This document shows positions 34,214 through 43,659 of a DNA stretch of 64,000 nucleotides, piece by piece. The notes beneath the pieces were generated by a model. The model ran no database searches. It worked only from the letters and a program-made list of their open reading frames with translations, and was not told the origin of the DNA. The position numbers and the translations under genes were made by a program. Each line of letters begins with the position of its first letter. The stretch's first letter is position 1. Source of the stretch: Shewanella piezotolerans WP3 (GTDB lineage Bacteria; Pseudomonadota; Gammaproteobacteria; Enterobacterales; Shewanellaceae). The stretch is taken from assembly GCF_000014885.1 (NCBI RefSeq), contig NC_011566.1:1364001-1428000 (forward strand), in the 5' to 3' direction.

Positions 34214-35231
34214 GTATCCATGGATGTTACTACTGCTCATTTTACCTTTTATTATTTTCAAGGTCTCGCCAGCATACATGCAACCGGCAGCCTCTATTTA
34301 TTTGCCATTTTTCTCACGCATTGTTGCAGCTACAGGCCAAGCGCCTACCTCTGGTAGCCAAATAAAGCAGCGCAAACGTATTCAAGCACTCGCACTGCTA
34401 TTGAGCTGGATTGTTATTACTCTTTGTATTGCGCGGCCTGTACTTATTGGAGAGCCTATTGTGACCCAAAAGGCAGGCAGAGACATGATGATCGCAGTGG
34501 ACTTGTCTCAGTCTATGGAGCAGAAAGACTACTTGTTACCGAGCGAGGAGCCATCTCAAGATGGCCAGTTGAAAGCTGCCAGTAACGTATCTCGCTTAGT
34601 GGCACTTAAATCACTGCTCAGTAGCTTTTCGCAGCAACGCGATGGTGACAGGCTTGGTTTGATCGTGTTTGGTTCGGGCGCTTACTTGCAAGTCCCTTTT
34701 ACTGAGGACGTTAGGTTATGGCAAACATTATTAGAGCAAATGGATACGCAGATGGCTGGGCCCGCGACAGCTATTGGTGATGCAGTAGGCCTAAGTATTC
34801 GTGCATTTGAGCGTTCCAATACTAGCCAGCGCATTCTTTTATTGGTCACTGATGGCAGTGATACCAGCTCTAGACTCGATCCTGTCGATGCTGCCCGAGT
34901 TGCAGCTGCTGAAGGTATTGAAATTTTCACTCTAGGAATGGGCTCAGTTGATACAGTGGGTGATGACCAAGTTGATTTTAATACTCTTAATAAAATAGCT
35001 AAGATCACTAATGGCAGGGCGTTTGAAGGTAATAGCAGTACAGCTATTGCCGAGATACTGGCTCAAATTGACAAAATAGCGCCCGCTAAGTATCAGCAAA
35101 ATAGTTTTCTTCCTAAATCAGACCTTTATCCTTGGCTACTTGGGCCTATGTTAGTTATTTATATTTGTGTGTGGTTGTCATTGACGATAGCAGCGGCGGT
35201 GAGAGTGAGAAGGCGGGCTTATGCTGACTAG
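34197..35231 (+). CDS. VWA domain membrane protein (BatA-like)
   Basis: 344 residues. Membrane segments near 8-25, 58-78 and 310-332 flank a VWA domain. The MIDAS residues are seen: DLSQS (DxSxS) near 100, GPATAIGDAVG and LLVTDGSDTSS. It probably scaffolds a periplasmic complex with the following VWA-TPR and BatD proteins. A second ATG (34203) is two codons later. It overlaps the next gene by 11 bases. Confidence 0.9.
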   Translation: MNMSLEYPWMLLLLILPFIIFKVSPAYMQPAASIYLPFFSRIVAATGQAPTSGSQIKQRKRIQALALLLSWIVITLCIARPVLIGEPIVTQKAGRDMMIAVDLSQSMEQKDYLLPSEEPSQDGQLKAASNVSRLVALKSLLSSFSQQRDGDRLGLIVFGSGAYLQVPFTEDVRLWQTLLEQMDTQMAGPATAIGDAVGLSIRAFERSNTSQRILLLVTDGSDTSSRLDPVDAARVAAAEGIEIFTLGMGSVDTVGDDQVDFNTLNKIAKITNGRAFEGNSSTAIAEILAQIDKIAPAKYQQNSFLPKSDLYPWLLGPMLVIYICVWLSLTIAAAVRVRRRAYAD

Positions 35232-36786
35232 CTTTCAGTTTTCAGAGCCAGTCTGGCTATTACTCTTTTTTCCGATAGCTTTGTTGATGTATGGGCTTTG
35301 GCGCAACCGAGTGTTGGCTGAAGAACAAGCTGGTGATGGGATCATCGCCGCTCATCTTGCAAAGACCTTCTCTAGGCAAAATAGCCACAAAACGGCAACA
35401 GCGCCGATTACCTTAACACTACTTTGCGGCAGTTTGATTGCGGTTGCCTTAGCGGGGCCCAGCTGGTTAAAGCCCAGTGGTGATAACATTAAGGCGCCGC
35501 TGGTAATAGCCCTAGATTTATCACCTTCGATGCAAGAGCGGCAACACGGTATTGAGCATTTAACTCGAGCAAAGTTAGCGATTACCACCTTGTTACAACA
35601 GGGGAGTGCAAGACCTATCTCCTTGGTGGCATTTTCAGGTAGTAGTCATCAAGTATTACCCGCGTCAGAACAATTGGCATTACTGACTTTATATCTGGGA
35701 TATTTATCGCCGGATATAATGCCTGTAGAGGGGGATGATATTGATAGTTTGGTCAGCGTTATCAGTGCTATGCCAGAGACTGAAGAGTTTGGGGTCGATC
35801 TGTTGATCTTTTCTGATGGTTTTACTGGTGGTAGCGAATTATCCAGCTTGGTTGATCGTCTAAAAGCACAGGTAGTATTTGCAGCATTGACCACCGAGGC
35901 TGAAGAGGTTGCCCGTAAGTTTGGTTATGCTGTTATCAGTAGTGGTAGTTTGATTGAAACCCCTGATAGGTTGCTTGCCAAAGTCGCTAGTTTAGAGAAA
36001 CGTGCACTAGGGGAGTCTAGCCAACGGGTCAACTTTGGCTATTGGTTGCTCTACCCCGCAGGGCTTATTTTACTGTTGTTTTTTCGTAAAGGCTTTAGTC
36101 TTTATTGGGCAAGCGCCATTGTATTATGCGTCAGTTTACTGCCGGCTCCCGCACAAGCGAGTTGGCTCGATTGGTTTTTCAGTGATAATCAACAAGCGCA
36201 GTACTATTACAATCAAGGTGATTATCAAACTGCGGCAATCCTCTTTACTGACCCACAATGGAAAGCACTGGCGTATTACCAAGCCAAAGAGTACAGCAAA
36301 GCGGCAAAAATATATCGCCAACAGAACGATTTGCAAAGTCTATTTAATCTAGCGACGACATACACTCGTGCCAGGAATTACAGTAAAGCACAATCACTGT
36401 ATCAATTGTTGATTGAAATCGATGCAAACTTCCCTGGTGCCGAAACTAATTTACGCATTGTCACCCAACTCATTCGAGATATTAAACAGCTTGGCGAAAG
36501 CCAGCAGGAGGAACATCCACCTGAGTCGGTTGACCCCGATGACATGACGGATCCCGAGCTTGGCGCAGATAAACCGCAGATGGGTAAGATTACGGTTGAG
36601 ATCCAGCAGTTATCGGTTGAAGAACTATTGAATAGCGAGACTAAAAAGCAGCAGTGGTTGACCGATATCAGCAAAGATCCACAGCAGTTCTTAGCGGCAA
36701 AATTTCAGGCTGAATACAACCACGCTCAACTGCAAAGTCCTTCTTCGTTAGAGCAAAGGCCTGAGGTGACGACTAATGAGGAATAG
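35221..36786 (+). CDS. VWA and TPR fusion membrane protein (BatB-BatC-like)
   Basis: 521 residues. Membrane segments near 10-25 and 60-78, then a VWA domain with DLSPS near 100 and LLIFSDGFTGG; the middle MIDAS Thr is not obvious. Two membrane segments at about 270-312 are followed by TPR-like repeats from 325 (YYNQGDYQTAAILF, ALAYYQAKEYSKAAKIY, NYSKAQSLYQLLI) and an acidic, Gln-rich tail. Bacteroides has these functions in separate batB and batC genes; fusion is common in gammaproteobacteria. Overlaps batD by 11 bases. Confidence 0.9.
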   Translation: MLTSFQFSEPVWLLLFFPIALLMYGLWRNRVLAEEQAGDGIIAAHLAKTFSRQNSHKTATAPITLTLLCGSLIAVALAGPSWLKPSGDNIKAPLVIALDLSPSMQERQHGIEHLTRAKLAITTLLQQGSARPISLVAFSGSSHQVLPASEQLALLTLYLGYLSPDIMPVEGDDIDSLVSVISAMPETEEFGVDLLIFSDGFTGGSELSSLVDRLKAQVVFAALTTEAEEVARKFGYAVISSGSLIETPDRLLAKVASLEKRALGESSQRVNFGYWLLYPAGLILLLFFRKGFSLYWASAIVLCVSLLPAPAQASWLDWFFSDNQQAQYYYNQGDYQTAAILFTDPQWKALAYYQAKEYSKAAKIYRQQNDLQSLFNLATTYTRARNYSKAQSLYQLLIEIDANFPGAETNLRIVTQLIRDIKQLGESQQEEHPPESVDPDDMTDPELGADKPQMGKITVEIQQLSVEELLNSETKKQQWLTDISKDPQQFLAAKFQAEYNHAQLQSPSSLEQRPEVTTNEE

Positions 36787-38029
36787 ACGAGAGGTTTTTT
36801 CAAATCGATTGATGCAATGCCTTCCATTTTTATTAGGGCTACTGGCTTTTTTTCAGCTTAGTGCTTTAGCTGATAACCATAAAGTAACGGGTGTCGATAA
36901 TGCGATACTCACTAGCCAGATCCTAACGCAAGTGTCTAATGTTCATCCTGTGGTCGGGGAGCAAGTGGTGCTGCGCTTTGAGCTGCTGGTAAATGGCTTT
37001 TTTAATGGTGGCACTAAATTTGAACTGCCCTCCTTGTCAACGGCAAGATTATCTCGAGCCTCTTCGTTTGCCATTAATGGTAGCAAACAGCTTGCAGGAA
37101 TAACTTACTCTTCTCAGCTATGGGAGGTGTATCTGTATCCTGAGCAACGAGGATTAATAGAGCTGCCGAGTGTCAGGTTTGATATCAAATTTATGGATAA
37201 TGCTAGCCAGAAACCCAAGACGCTAAGTTTGCTCTCTGAACCTAAAGTGTTCTACGCCTATATGCCAGCGGATATCCCCAATAATGAGTCCTACATAGTC
37301 GCAGAGCAGGTTTCAATCGACGACCAATGGTCTGAGCCTAAGCAAAGCTACCAAATAGGTGATGTGATTGAGCGTGAAATTACTATCTCGGTTGTTAATT
37401 TACCCGCTATGAATATTCCAAGACTTAAGGTTGCAGCGCCTAAAGGGGTCAAGCTTGTTGCGCAAGAAGCTAAATTGAGGGACAAGCATAATCGTGGCGA
37501 AAGTATTGCAATCGTTAGCCAAACATACCGCTACATCATTCACGGAGGTGGGGAATATGTGTTGGGTGGTGAAAAGCTTAATTGGTGGCAGCCTGAAGTC
37601 GGTTTACATCAGCTGCAATACCCGACTTATAATATTGCTGTAACTGGCAGCGCCGTTAATAGTAAATGGCTCCTTGCGACTAGTGTATTAGTGTTGGCTA
37701 TCGCGGGCTTAATGTTGCTCCACAAGTACAGAACATTGAAGTTTCCGCAAAGGGCGCAGCTAACCCAAGCCTTATTGGTAAGAGATTGGCGAGGGTTTAT
37801 TAACTTACTTTATCAGCGTGGTGATAAAGTATCAGCTCCGGCGCAAATCAAGCCTCATATTAACGATAAGCAACCTGTAACAGATGAGCTTATTAACAAA
37901 CACCTTGCGATATCGAGATTGTTTGAACATTGCTTTGGGCCTCGTTCGGCTGAAGAGCGTGATGATATTGAAGCTCAACCTGCGGATGAATTATCTTTAA
38001 AAAAGCTATTTAGATATGTTGTAAAGTAA
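36776..38029 (+). CDS. BatD family protein
   Basis: 417 residues. A signal/anchor at about 15-32 leads into Ig-like beta-rich repeats (SQILTQVSNVHPVVGEQVVL, IGDVIEREITISVVN), typical BatD. A membrane segment lies near 298-315 and a cytoplasmic tail follows. Last gene of the operon. In Bacteroides the system supports aerotolerance and stress survival; in other bacteria it is tied to envelope stress and virulence, so the exact job here is open. Confidence 0.88.
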   Translation: MRNRREVFSNRLMQCLPFLLGLLAFFQLSALADNHKVTGVDNAILTSQILTQVSNVHPVVGEQVVLRFELLVNGFFNGGTKFELPSLSTARLSRASSFAINGSKQLAGITYSSQLWEVYLYPEQRGLIELPSVRFDIKFMDNASQKPKTLSLLSEPKVFYAYMPADIPNNESYIVAEQVSIDDQWSEPKQSYQIGDVIEREITISVVNLPAMNIPRLKVAAPKGVKLVAQEAKLRDKHNRGESIAIVSQTYRYIIHGGGEYVLGGEKLNWWQPEVGLHQLQYPTYNIAVTGSAVNSKWLLATSVLVLAIAGLMLLHKYRTLKFPQRAQLTQALLVRDWRGFINLLYQRGDKVSAPAQIKPHINDKQPVTDELINKHLAISRLFEHCFGPRSAEERDDIEAQPADELSLKKLFRYVVK

Positions 38030-38544
38030 CTCCTCTTCGTTAAAAGCCATGGCATGCCCTGCAAATTGGCGATAACTTCCTGCTCTTAATTGTTGTTTTT
38101 CTTTGTGCATAAAACCTCATATTGATGTGGTTGACCATCATCTGTTCTTATATCTGAAATCAATTTCCTTCAATTTAACGAGCTAATTGACTAAATAAGA
38201 TAATATTCGCTTGTTGGTTGTGTATTCATCAGTTTTTCAGGGTTTATTTTATCTAATCGTCATTAGGTGGTGTTTACTTTTATTTTTATTGGTATGACCA
38301 ATTTACAAATAGCTCGCTATTTTGTTATAGATTAGTTATTGTTTTTGCCGATGATAGCGACGACAGCCTATTAGCAGCTTTTTTCGTTATCAACAGAAAT
38401 GCATAATATGTGAATAAATAGTGATTAAATATTTGTTTTGTTTCAGTGCGTTCACAACACAGGCTAAATGAATTGTGGTAGGTGATTGTTCATTTAGTTG
38501 GGGAGTTTGCACTTCGGCAATTTTATGGTTGGTGAGAGGATTAG
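38030..38544. other. 515-bp AT-rich intergenic region before oadG
   Basis: No credible gene. It should contain the oadGAB promoter; a candidate and a small palindrome are listed separately. No clear terminator is seen for the Bat operon. Confidence 0.5.
38288..38331 (+). promoter_or_regulatory. Possible oadGAB promoter with adjoining palindrome
   Basis: ATTGGT-ATG-ACCAAT (38288-38302) directly overlaps the -35-like TTTACA (38302-38307), with TATAGA 18 bases further on (38326-38331). This is a plausible operator/promoter, but the leader would be about 210 bases. Confidence 0.3.
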
Positions 38545-38790
38545 ATGGAAGCAATATCAGAACAGTTAACCGATGCACTAGGAATAATGATCCTCGGCAT
38601 GTGTTTGGTTTTTGTGTTTTTAAGTGTATTGATTTTGGCGATGAAGTTAGTAGCTAAGAAATATGCTCCAGAGCCCCAAGAAAAAAACTGCAGCAATGCT
38701 CTCCAACCGATTGCAAGCAAACCAACAGTGAGCCCCTTAATGGCCGCTGTAATCGCTTCTGCAATACATCAACACCGTCAAAAAGCATAA
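38545..38790 (+). CDS. oadG: Oxaloacetate decarboxylase gamma subunit
   Basis: Small membrane subunit, 81 residues, that joins the alpha and beta subunits of the sodium pump. One membrane segment (about 12-33, MILGMCLVFVFLSVLILAMK) followed by a short soluble tail. The ATG follows GAGAGGATTAG. It is 19 bases before oadA. Sequence conservation in this family is low, and the call rests on size, topology and position. Confidence 0.9.
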   Translation: MEAISEQLTDALGIMILGMCLVFVFLSVLILAMKLVAKKYAPEPQEKNCSNALQPIASKPTVSPLMAAVIASAIHQHRQKA

Positions 38791-38809
38791 ATAAAGTAGG
38801 GAGTTAACT

Positions 38810-40618
38810 ATGAGCAAGCCACTGGCTTTAACCGATGTCGTCTTAAGAGATGCTCACCAATCAATACTCGCTACTCGGTTGCGTACCGAAGATATGTTAC
38901 CTATTGCACCACTACTTGATAAGGTTGGCTTTTGGTCACTTGAATCATGGGGCGGAGCAACGTTTGATTCTTGTATCCGTTACCTTGGTGAAGATCCTTG
39001 GGAACGCATTCGCGAACTAAAGAAAGTGATGCCTAACACGCCTCAGCAGATGCTACTTCGAGGGCAAAACCTCTTAGGCTATCGTCACTATGCAGATGAT
39101 TTAGTCAACCGATTTGTAGAACGTGCTCATACTAATGGTGTCGATGTGTTCCGTATCTTTGATGCAATGAATGATGTGCGTAACCTCGAAACAGCAGTTA
39201 AATCTGTAGTAGAAGTTGGTGCTCATGCACAAGGAACTTTGTCTTACACAACCAGCCCTGTACACACAACAGCGACTTGGGTTGATATGGCCAAACGCAT
39301 TGAGGATATGGGCTGTCACTCATTGTGTATTAAAGATATGGCTGGGCTATTAAAGCCATTTGAGGCTTATGAGATGATAAGCCAGATCAAGTCGCAAACT
39401 GATTTAACCGTTTCCTTGCATTGCCACGCGACAACAGGCCTTAGCACCGCGACTTATCAAAAAGCAATCGAAGCCGGGATTGATGTTCTTGATACTGCTA
39501 TTTCATCCATGAGCCAAACCTACGGACACAGTGCCACTGAAACCGTAGTCGCTATGGTTGAAGGCTCTGACAGAGCAACTGGTTATGATATGGCGCTACT
39601 GGAAGAGATTGCAGCTTACTTCAGAATCGTTCGAAAAAAATATGCCGCATTTGAGGGTGAACTTAAAGGAATTGATTCACGCATACTTCGCGCGCAAGTG
39701 CCTGGTGGCATGCTAACTAATATGGAAAGTCAGCTCAAAGAGCAAGGCGCGGCAGATAAGTTAGATTTGGTGTTAGAAGAGATCCCTCGTGTTCGTGAAG
39801 ATTTAGGGTTTCTGCCGTTGGTAACACCTACTTCGCAAATAGTGGGTACCCAGTCAGTCATCAATGTTTTAACGGGTGAGCGTTATAAGTCGATGACTAA
39901 AGAGACGGAAGGCGTCCTAAAAGGTGAGTACGGTGCGACACCGGCACCGGTAAATAGTGAATTGCAGCAGCGGGTTCTTGATGGCACAGAAGCTATCACT
40001 TGTCGCCCTGCTGATCTGCTCGAAGCTGAACTCGATAGGTTGCGAGTTGAGCTTGCTGAAAAGGCAACGGCAGAGGCCATTACTCTGGCAACTGAGCTCG
40101 ATGATGACGTATTAACTTACGCGCTATTCCCCCAGATTGGACTTAAGTTTCTTAAAAATAGACACAACCCTGATGCGTTTGAGCCCAAACCTGAAGTAGC
40201 CGCTAAGGCATTAGAGGAGGCTAAAAAGGCAGAGCTTGCCATCGCAGCCAAATCTGGTCCAGAAACTTACACAGTGACGGTTCAAGGGCAACGTTTTGTG
40301 GTTGAGGTCGCTGAAGGTGGCGATATCAGTGAAATTACTCCAGCTGAAAATGTGGTGCCATTTTCAGCGCCTGCACCAGCCGCTGCTGTTGATACGTCAG
40401 TGGTAAAGCTTGAACAAAATGCCCCGCTTTCAGGTAATATTTTTAAGGTGCATGTGTCTCCAGGTGATAGCGTAAAAGAGGGTGATGTCGTGATCATTCT
40501 TGAAGCGATGAAGATGGAAACGGAAGTAAGGGCTGAGGCCGATGGAGTGATCTCTCAGGTTTGGGTGAAAGAGGGTGATTCGGTTGCAGTGGGTAGTCAA
40601 CTGCTTGCCATAGCTTAG
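38810..40618 (+). CDS. oadA: Oxaloacetate decarboxylase alpha subunit
   Basis: Biotin-dependent carboxyltransferase, 602 residues, converting oxaloacetate to pyruvate while moving CO2 to biotin. The carboxyltransferase domain starts VLRDAHQSILATRLRTEDM and includes the catalytic KDMAGLL and metal-binding HCHATTG. An Ala/Pro linker follows near residues 515-530. The biotinyl domain carries the acceptor K568 in EAMKMETEV. Conserved operon order oadG-oadA-oadB. Confidence 0.96.
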   Translation: MSKPLALTDVVLRDAHQSILATRLRTEDMLPIAPLLDKVGFWSLESWGGATFDSCIRYLGEDPWERIRELKKVMPNTPQQMLLRGQNLLGYRHYADDLVNRFVERAHTNGVDVFRIFDAMNDVRNLETAVKSVVEVGAHAQGTLSYTTSPVHTTATWVDMAKRIEDMGCHSLCIKDMAGLLKPFEAYEMISQIKSQTDLTVSLHCHATTGLSTATYQKAIEAGIDVLDTAISSMSQTYGHSATETVVAMVEGSDRATGYDMALLEEIAAYFRIVRKKYAAFEGELKGIDSRILRAQVPGGMLTNMESQLKEQGAADKLDLVLEEIPRVREDLGFLPLVTPTSQIVGTQSVINVLTGERYKSMTKETEGVLKGEYGATPAPVNSELQQRVLDGTEAITCRPADLLEAELDRLRVELAEKATAEAITLATELDDDVLTYALFPQIGLKFLKNRHNPDAFEPKPEVAAKALEEAKKAELAIAAKSGPETYTVTVQGQRFVVEVAEGGDISEITPAENVVPFSAPAPAAAVDTSVVKLEQNAPLSGNIFKVHVSPGDSVKEGDVVIILEAMKMETEVRAEADGVISQVWVKEGDSVAVGSQLLAIA

Positions 40619-40626
40619 GAGTCTTC

Positions 40627-41757
40627 ATGGAAGGATTAATTGCCTTTTGGTCAGAGTCTGGCATTGCCAACTTTACGTTAGGCCAAATATTTATGATGGG
40701 TATTGGCTGTCTGTTACTGTTTTTAGCCATATCAAAGGGGTTTGAACCGTTATTATTGCTGCCTATTGGTTTTGGTGCAATATTGGCAAATATTCCCAAT
40801 GCAGGTTTTACCGATGAAGGTGGGCTGCTCTATTTTGCTTATCATGTCGGTATTGAAACAGGGATATTTCCACTGCTTATTTTCATGGGAGTAGGCGCCT
40901 TAACCGACTTTGGGGCCCTCATTGCTAATCCAAAAATGTTGTTGCTGGGGGCTGCGGCTCAGTTTGGTATTTTTGCCACCCTGCTTGGCGCCATTGGTTT
41001 AAATCTCATTCCTGGTTTTGAGTTCTCAATGCAAGATGCCGCAGCAATTGCGATTATCGGTGGTGCAGATGGGCCTACGGCCATATTTTTGGCGTCCAAA
41101 CTGGCCCCTGACTTACTCGGAGCCATTGCGGTTGCAGCATACTCTTATATGGCGTTGGTACCACTCATTCAGCCGCCTATTATGAAGTTGCTAACAACAG
41201 AGTCTGAACGCCAAATTAAGATGGAGCAGTTAAGGGAGGTTAGTAAGAAGGAAAAGATAATTTTCCCGCTGATGGTGCTTGGGTTAACTATTCTTTTCTT
41301 ACCAGCAGCAACGCCGCTGGTGGGCATGTTCTGTCTCGGTAACTTGATGCGTGAATCTGGCGTTGTCGATAGACTGTCGAGCACGGCGCAAAATGAGCTG
41401 ATTAATATTGTGACCATCTTCTTAGGCCTCGCGGTGGGTTCTAAGTTATCTGCAGACAAGTTCCTGCAAGTCGAAACTCTTGGCATATTAGTCTTGGGTG
41501 CCGTAGCGTTTGGTATTGGCACGGCGACAGGGGTATTAATGGCTAAGCTGATGAGTAAGCTATCGGGTGGTAAAATAAATCCATTACTTGGTGCTGCAGG
41601 GGTTTCAGCTGTGCCAATGGCAGCCCGAGTCGTGAACAAAGTGGGGCTTGAAGCGAATAACCAAAACTTCCTACTTATGCACGCGATGGGGCCTAATGTG
41701 GCAGGGGTATTAGGTAGTGCAGTTGCCGCTGGTGTATTGCTTGCTGTGCTTGGCTAA
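40627..41757 (+). CDS. oadB: Oxaloacetate decarboxylase beta subunit (Na+ pump)
   Basis: 376-residue integral membrane subunit that decarboxylates carboxybiotin and exports Na+. About nine to eleven membrane segments; conserved DGPTAIF (IIGGADGPTAIFLASKLAP) holds the essential Asp. GAAGVSAVPMAARVVNKVG and NFLLMHAMGPNVAGVLGSA near the C-terminus are typical. It ends the operon before a strong terminator. The pump is common in marine bacteria that use a sodium cycle. Confidence 0.96.
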   Translation: MEGLIAFWSESGIANFTLGQIFMMGIGCLLLFLAISKGFEPLLLLPIGFGAILANIPNAGFTDEGGLLYFAYHVGIETGIFPLLIFMGVGALTDFGALIANPKMLLLGAAAQFGIFATLLGAIGLNLIPGFEFSMQDAAAIAIIGGADGPTAIFLASKLAPDLLGAIAVAAYSYMALVPLIQPPIMKLLTTESERQIKMEQLREVSKKEKIIFPLMVLGLTILFLPAATPLVGMFCLGNLMRESGVVDRLSSTAQNELINIVTIFLGLAVGSKLSADKFLQVETLGILVLGAVAFGIGTATGVLMAKLMSKLSGGKINPLLGAAGVSAVPMAARVVNKVGLEANNQNFLLMHAMGPNVAGVLGSAVAAGVLLAVLG

Positions 41758-41802
41758 CAAAATGTCTAACTAAAAATATCAAAAATATTTGTTAACTAAA
41801 TC

Positions 41803-41837
41803 AATCCCGTACTTTTTAAGTACGGGATTTTTTTTGT
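41803..41837 (+). terminator. Terminator after oadB
   Basis: AATCCCGTACTT, TTT, AAGTACGGGATT: perfect 12-bp stem with a T-run. Confidence 0.93.
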
Positions 41838-41864
41838 GTGAAGCAAAAACTTTTAAAACCCTTG

Positions 41865-41872
41865 GCTATACT
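41865..41872 (+). promoter_or_regulatory. Sigma-S-like -10 element before the type I secretion operon
   Basis: GCTATACT matches the extended sigma-S -10 (KCTATACT). No good sigma-70 -35 is found 16-18 bases upstream, which is tolerated by sigma-S. The next start codon is 65 bases on. Confidence 0.4.
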
Positions 41873-41936
41873 GAAAGCAACTTAATGGCGGTTTATTTCG
41901 GCACCTGCAAGATCTTTCGCAATGGAGTGCGAACTT

Positions 41937-43649
41937 ATGAATAATCACTTCAACAGTATTATTCGCTCACTACAAATGGAATTAAAGTACGTGGCGATAT
42001 TCAGTGTTTTTGTCAATCTTTTGATGTTAGCACTACCTGTCTACAGCTTGCAGCTATTTGGGCGAGTCATAGCCAGTTCCAGTTATCACACTTTGGTTAA
42101 CCTAACTCTTATCGTCGTCTTCCTACTGATCGTGCAAGCATCATTAGACTTTGTCCGCAACAAGCTAATGCAGCAGAGCGGGCTTAAGCTTGAGATGAAA
42201 CTGAGTTCGCTACTGGTACATGAAGCCATTGAAGAGTCTGCCAGGCAAGGCAGTATTAGCAAACAAAGTTTACTCGATGTGCGAGAAGTTCGAAGCCTTC
42301 TCCTTACGCCATCAACGACGGCAATCTTTGATGCCCCTTGGGTCATCGTATTCCTCATTGTGCTATTTGGCCTACATCCGTTATTGGGGATTACCGCCAC
42401 GCTCGGCGCCATCGTATTGTCACTGCTTGCGTTTGGGGTGAAAGCAGCCGCTAAACCTCCACAAGATGCTGCATCAAAGGCGGTGATCGAAAGTAGCATG
42501 CAGATTAACGATATATTGCGTCATGCAAGTTCATTGCAAGCCATGGGGATGGCGGGTGATGTAGCTAAACATTGGCAGAAAGGTCATCAACAGCTACTTG
42601 GATTGCAATGGAGTGTGGCGGATAAGGTCAGCATGATGTTGGTGTTAACTCGTTTAACTCGAACACTTTTACAAGTTGCCATTATTGGTATCGGTGTTGG
42701 GCTCGTGCTAACTCAGCAATTGGGCACCGGTGAGATCATCGCAGCCTCAATTATTCTTGGGCGTGCTATGGCCCCCATTGAGCAAGCGGTTGGCTGTTGG
42801 AAAAATTGGGAGTCGAGCTGGCAAGCCTATATAAGATTGAAACGGGCCTTAAAGAAAGCGCCTGACGAGAAGAAAACCTCGCTACCCGCCCCTAAAGGAG
42901 AGTACCTACTTGAACGGGTAAGCTTTGCGATTGATCGTCATAACAAGCCTGTTCTCAATAATATTAACTTTCGCCTACAAGCAGGCCTATCACTTGCCAT
43001 TATTGGGCCTAGCGGCTCAGGGAAATCGACTCTCGCCAAACTATTGATGGGAATTGTGACTCCTACTAGTGGCATGGTAAAGCTCGATGGTGCCTGCCTG
43101 AATCAATGGAATGGTGATGAACTCGGGCGTTATATCGGTTTTGTTTCCCAGGATGTAGAGCTTTTATCTGGCACTGTTGCGCAGAATATTTGCCGTTTCA
43201 GTGATGCCGAACCGAAAGAGATTGTTGAAGCCGCACGGCTTGCCTGCGTCCATGAGCTTATTATCGGCTTACCACAGGGCTACGAGACTCCTTTAGGGGA
43301 AGCGGGTAGCCAAATAAGCGGCGGGCAAAAGCAGCGTCTAGCGCTTGCAAGGGCACTGTTTAGTAAGCCTAAGGTGCTCATCTTAGATGAACCTAACTCT
43401 AATCTTGATCCTGAAGGTGAGGTTGCACTGGCGATAGTATTGCAGCACTGCAAAGAACAAGGAATAACAGTAATTATGATTAGCCACCGAGCAGGTTTTT
43501 TGAGGCAGATGGATTGGGTCGTCTGCTTGAGAGACGGTCATATCGAAAAAGCGGGTCCAAAAGAAAAGTTCATTTCCGATATACATGAGATCAGTGAACG
43601 TACAGAAAATGCGGTTCAATCAATTGATAAACCCGCAGCCAATCAGTAA
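41937..43649 (+). CDS. Type I secretion ABC transporter (PrtD/AprD-like)
   Basis: 570 residues from the ATG at 41937, nine bases after GGAG; an ATG five codons upstream lacks a site. Two early membrane segments and further ones to about residue 280 form the permease half. The ATPase half has Walker A GPSGSGKSTLAKL near 360, signature ISGGQKQRLALARAL and Walker B VLILDEPNSNLD. There is no N-terminal C39 peptidase, so it belongs to the class that exports substrates with an uncleaved C-terminal signal. It is followed by the fusion protein and a giant RTX protein, the likely cargo. Confidence 0.93.
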   Translation: MNNHFNSIIRSLQMELKYVAIFSVFVNLLMLALPVYSLQLFGRVIASSSYHTLVNLTLIVVFLLIVQASLDFVRNKLMQQSGLKLEMKLSSLLVHEAIEESARQGSISKQSLLDVREVRSLLLTPSTTAIFDAPWVIVFLIVLFGLHPLLGITATLGAIVLSLLAFGVKAAAKPPQDAASKAVIESSMQINDILRHASSLQAMGMAGDVAKHWQKGHQQLLGLQWSVADKVSMMLVLTRLTRTLLQVAIIGIGVGLVLTQQLGTGEIIAASIILGRAMAPIEQAVGCWKNWESSWQAYIRLKRALKKAPDEKKTSLPAPKGEYLLERVSFAIDRHNKPVLNNINFRLQAGLSLAIIGPSGSGKSTLAKLLMGIVTPTSGMVKLDGACLNQWNGDELGRYIGFVSQDVELLSGTVAQNICRFSDAEPKEIVEAARLACVHELIIGLPQGYETPLGEAGSQISGGQKQRLALARALFSKPKVLILDEPNSNLDPEGEVALAIVLQHCKEQGITVIMISHRAGFLRQMDWVVCLRDGHIEKAGPKEKFISDIHEISERTENAVQSIDKPAANQ

Positions 43650-43659
43650 GGACAAGGTC

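Noticed and set aside
38475..38657. Frame overlapping oadG on the same strand
   Set aside because: It is out of frame with oadG, which has a good ribosome site, the right size and one membrane helix.
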